Source: an uncultured Flavobacteriales bacterium (lineage in GTDB: Bacteria > Bacteroidota > Bacteroidia > Flavobacteriales_D > SKUL01). From it: 5,310 bases of DNA. How positions within the stretch are numbered: position 1 is the first letter of the stretch; each line of letters begins with the position of its first letter. The notes beneath the pieces were generated by a model, which worked only from the letters and a program-made list of their open reading frames with translations, was not told the origin of the DNA and ran no database searches. Positions 4,760 through 5,310 of this stretch are shown piece by piece. The DNA is taken from positions 1-5,310 of the forward strand of contig CALDPJ010000225.1 in NCBI GenBank assembly GCA_937911795.1, read 5' to 3'. The translations under genes and the position numbers were made by a program.

Positions 4760-5310
4760 TTATCGGACTACAGATATCCTGCTGAGTCCGGTTCCATGTT
4801 GATGCTTTACCTGTATGAGATAAATCCCGCTTTCTGATGTCGACATATCAACATTCATTATGCCTGCTGGCGCGTCAGTATTCATCTTTATATGATCCAA
4901 CAACCTACCACTTAAATCAAATATATTCACAGATATTAATGTATTCTCAGAATCTTCGAGTTGTAAAGTAAATGTACCATTATTGGGGTTGGGAAATACA
5001 ATATAGCCGTTGCCAATCATTCGATGGTCGTCATCGACTTCTATTGATCGATGTTCAACTGGACAAATCTGATCCCAGCGATAAAAATCCCTAAGAGTTC
5101 CACGTCTTTTTTGCCCCCAGTCCAATCGCCTTTTCCCCACTTTTTTAATAAAGCTATCGGAATGATTCCTTTGTTCAATCTGTATGGAATCTAAACAGCA
5201 GTTTAAACCATCCTGAATGTTAACAACTGAACTATACATATCCAAAACACCTTCTTCCCTGCCGAGATATCCTACTGCTTGTAATTTCTGATTGGGAGAT
5301 ATTGCGCAAT
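4760..5310 (-). CDS. Secreted T9SS cargo protein, C-terminal part with type A sorting domain
   Basis: The frame is open to the right edge, so the 182 visible residues are the C-terminus of a longer protein. The TTG at 5245 is only an internal codon. The last 81 residues (about 102-182) match the type A T9SS sorting domain (Por_Secre_tail). They show IVFPNPNNGTF, then the strand pattern SVNIFDLSGRLL, then SGIYLIQV near the end. Such tails direct export across the outer membrane through the type IX system, after which PorU removes them and the passenger is attached to the surface or released. The segment before it (about 50-101) is unusually basic, with KKVGKRR and GQKRRG, and has three Cys residues in all (two of them adjacent). 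I recognise no catalytic domain in it. The passenger lies outside the window, so its activity is unknown. The gene converges on the S41 gene. Confidence 0.85.
   Translation of the reverse strand, partial: CAISPNQKLQAVGYLGREEGVLDMYSSVVNIQDGLNCCLDSIQIEQRNHSDSFIKKVGKRRLDWGQKRRGTLRDFYRWDQICPVEHRSIEVDDDHRMIGNGYIVFPNPNNGTFTLQLEDSENTLISVNIFDLSGRLLDHIKMNTDAPAGIMNVDMSTSESGIYLIQVKHQHGTGLSRISVVR

Noticed and set aside
4760..5245. Complete 161-residue protein starting at TTG 5245
   Set aside because: The frame stays open for 21 more codons to the window edge, and the product lacks any signal peptide, which a T9SS cargo needs.

Overview
The window reads as ordinary chromosome of a member of the Bacteroidota, probably near the Flavobacteriia or related classes. 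The evidence is a C-terminal type IX secretion (T9SS) sorting domain at the right end, starts without clear Shine-Dalgarno sequences, and a phosphosulfolactate synthase / DUF368 / shikimate dehydrogenase cluster of a kind I associate with this phylum. Base use is moderately AT-rich and looks even across the genes. I see no insertion sequence, tRNA, rRNA, CRISPR array or phage gene. Genus cannot be decided from this sequence.

Left part (1-2259, + strand): four genes packed as one operon. They are the 3' end of a ComA-type phosphosulfolactate synthase, a single-domain rhodanese, a DUF368 polytopic membrane protein (the family shown elsewhere to recycle undecaprenyl phosphate), and AroE shikimate dehydrogenase. 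Junctions are a 4-base ATGA overlap, a 2-base gap with a GTG start, and another ATGA overlap, so the genes should be co-transcribed and translationally coupled. ComA uses sulfite and PEP, rhodaneses move sulfane sulfur and can release sulfite, and AroE belongs to the PEP-fed shikimate pathway. The operon therefore joins sulfonate or sulfur chemistry, envelope lipid-carrier recycling and aromatic synthesis, although any functional link is inference.

Middle (2260-2831): a 231-base intergenic stretch dense in dyads and direct repeats, then a 72-codon gene for a small basic protein of unknown function. A strong Rho-independent terminator follows it, enclosed by a perfect 14-base inverted repeat (2706-2719 / 2785-2798). 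A third, partial copy of that repeat overlaps the start codon of the next gene.

Right part (2832-4702, + strand): a two-gene unit in which a predicted secreted outer-membrane beta-barrel protein overlaps by 19 bases a lipoprotein of the S41 peptidase family. The peptidase is compact, shows no room for a PDZ domain, and lacks the Lys of the CtpA/Tsp dyad. The pair probably acts at the outer membrane. It ends at a short hairpin that can terminate both strands, facing a convergent gene (4760 to beyond 5310, - strand). Only the C-terminal part of that gene is visible, ending in a type A T9SS sorting domain.

No dramatic new system is evident. The best leads are the comA-rhodanese pairing, the barrel-peptidase pair, the small basic protein, and the repeat-rich control regions around 2290-2446 and 2706-2833.
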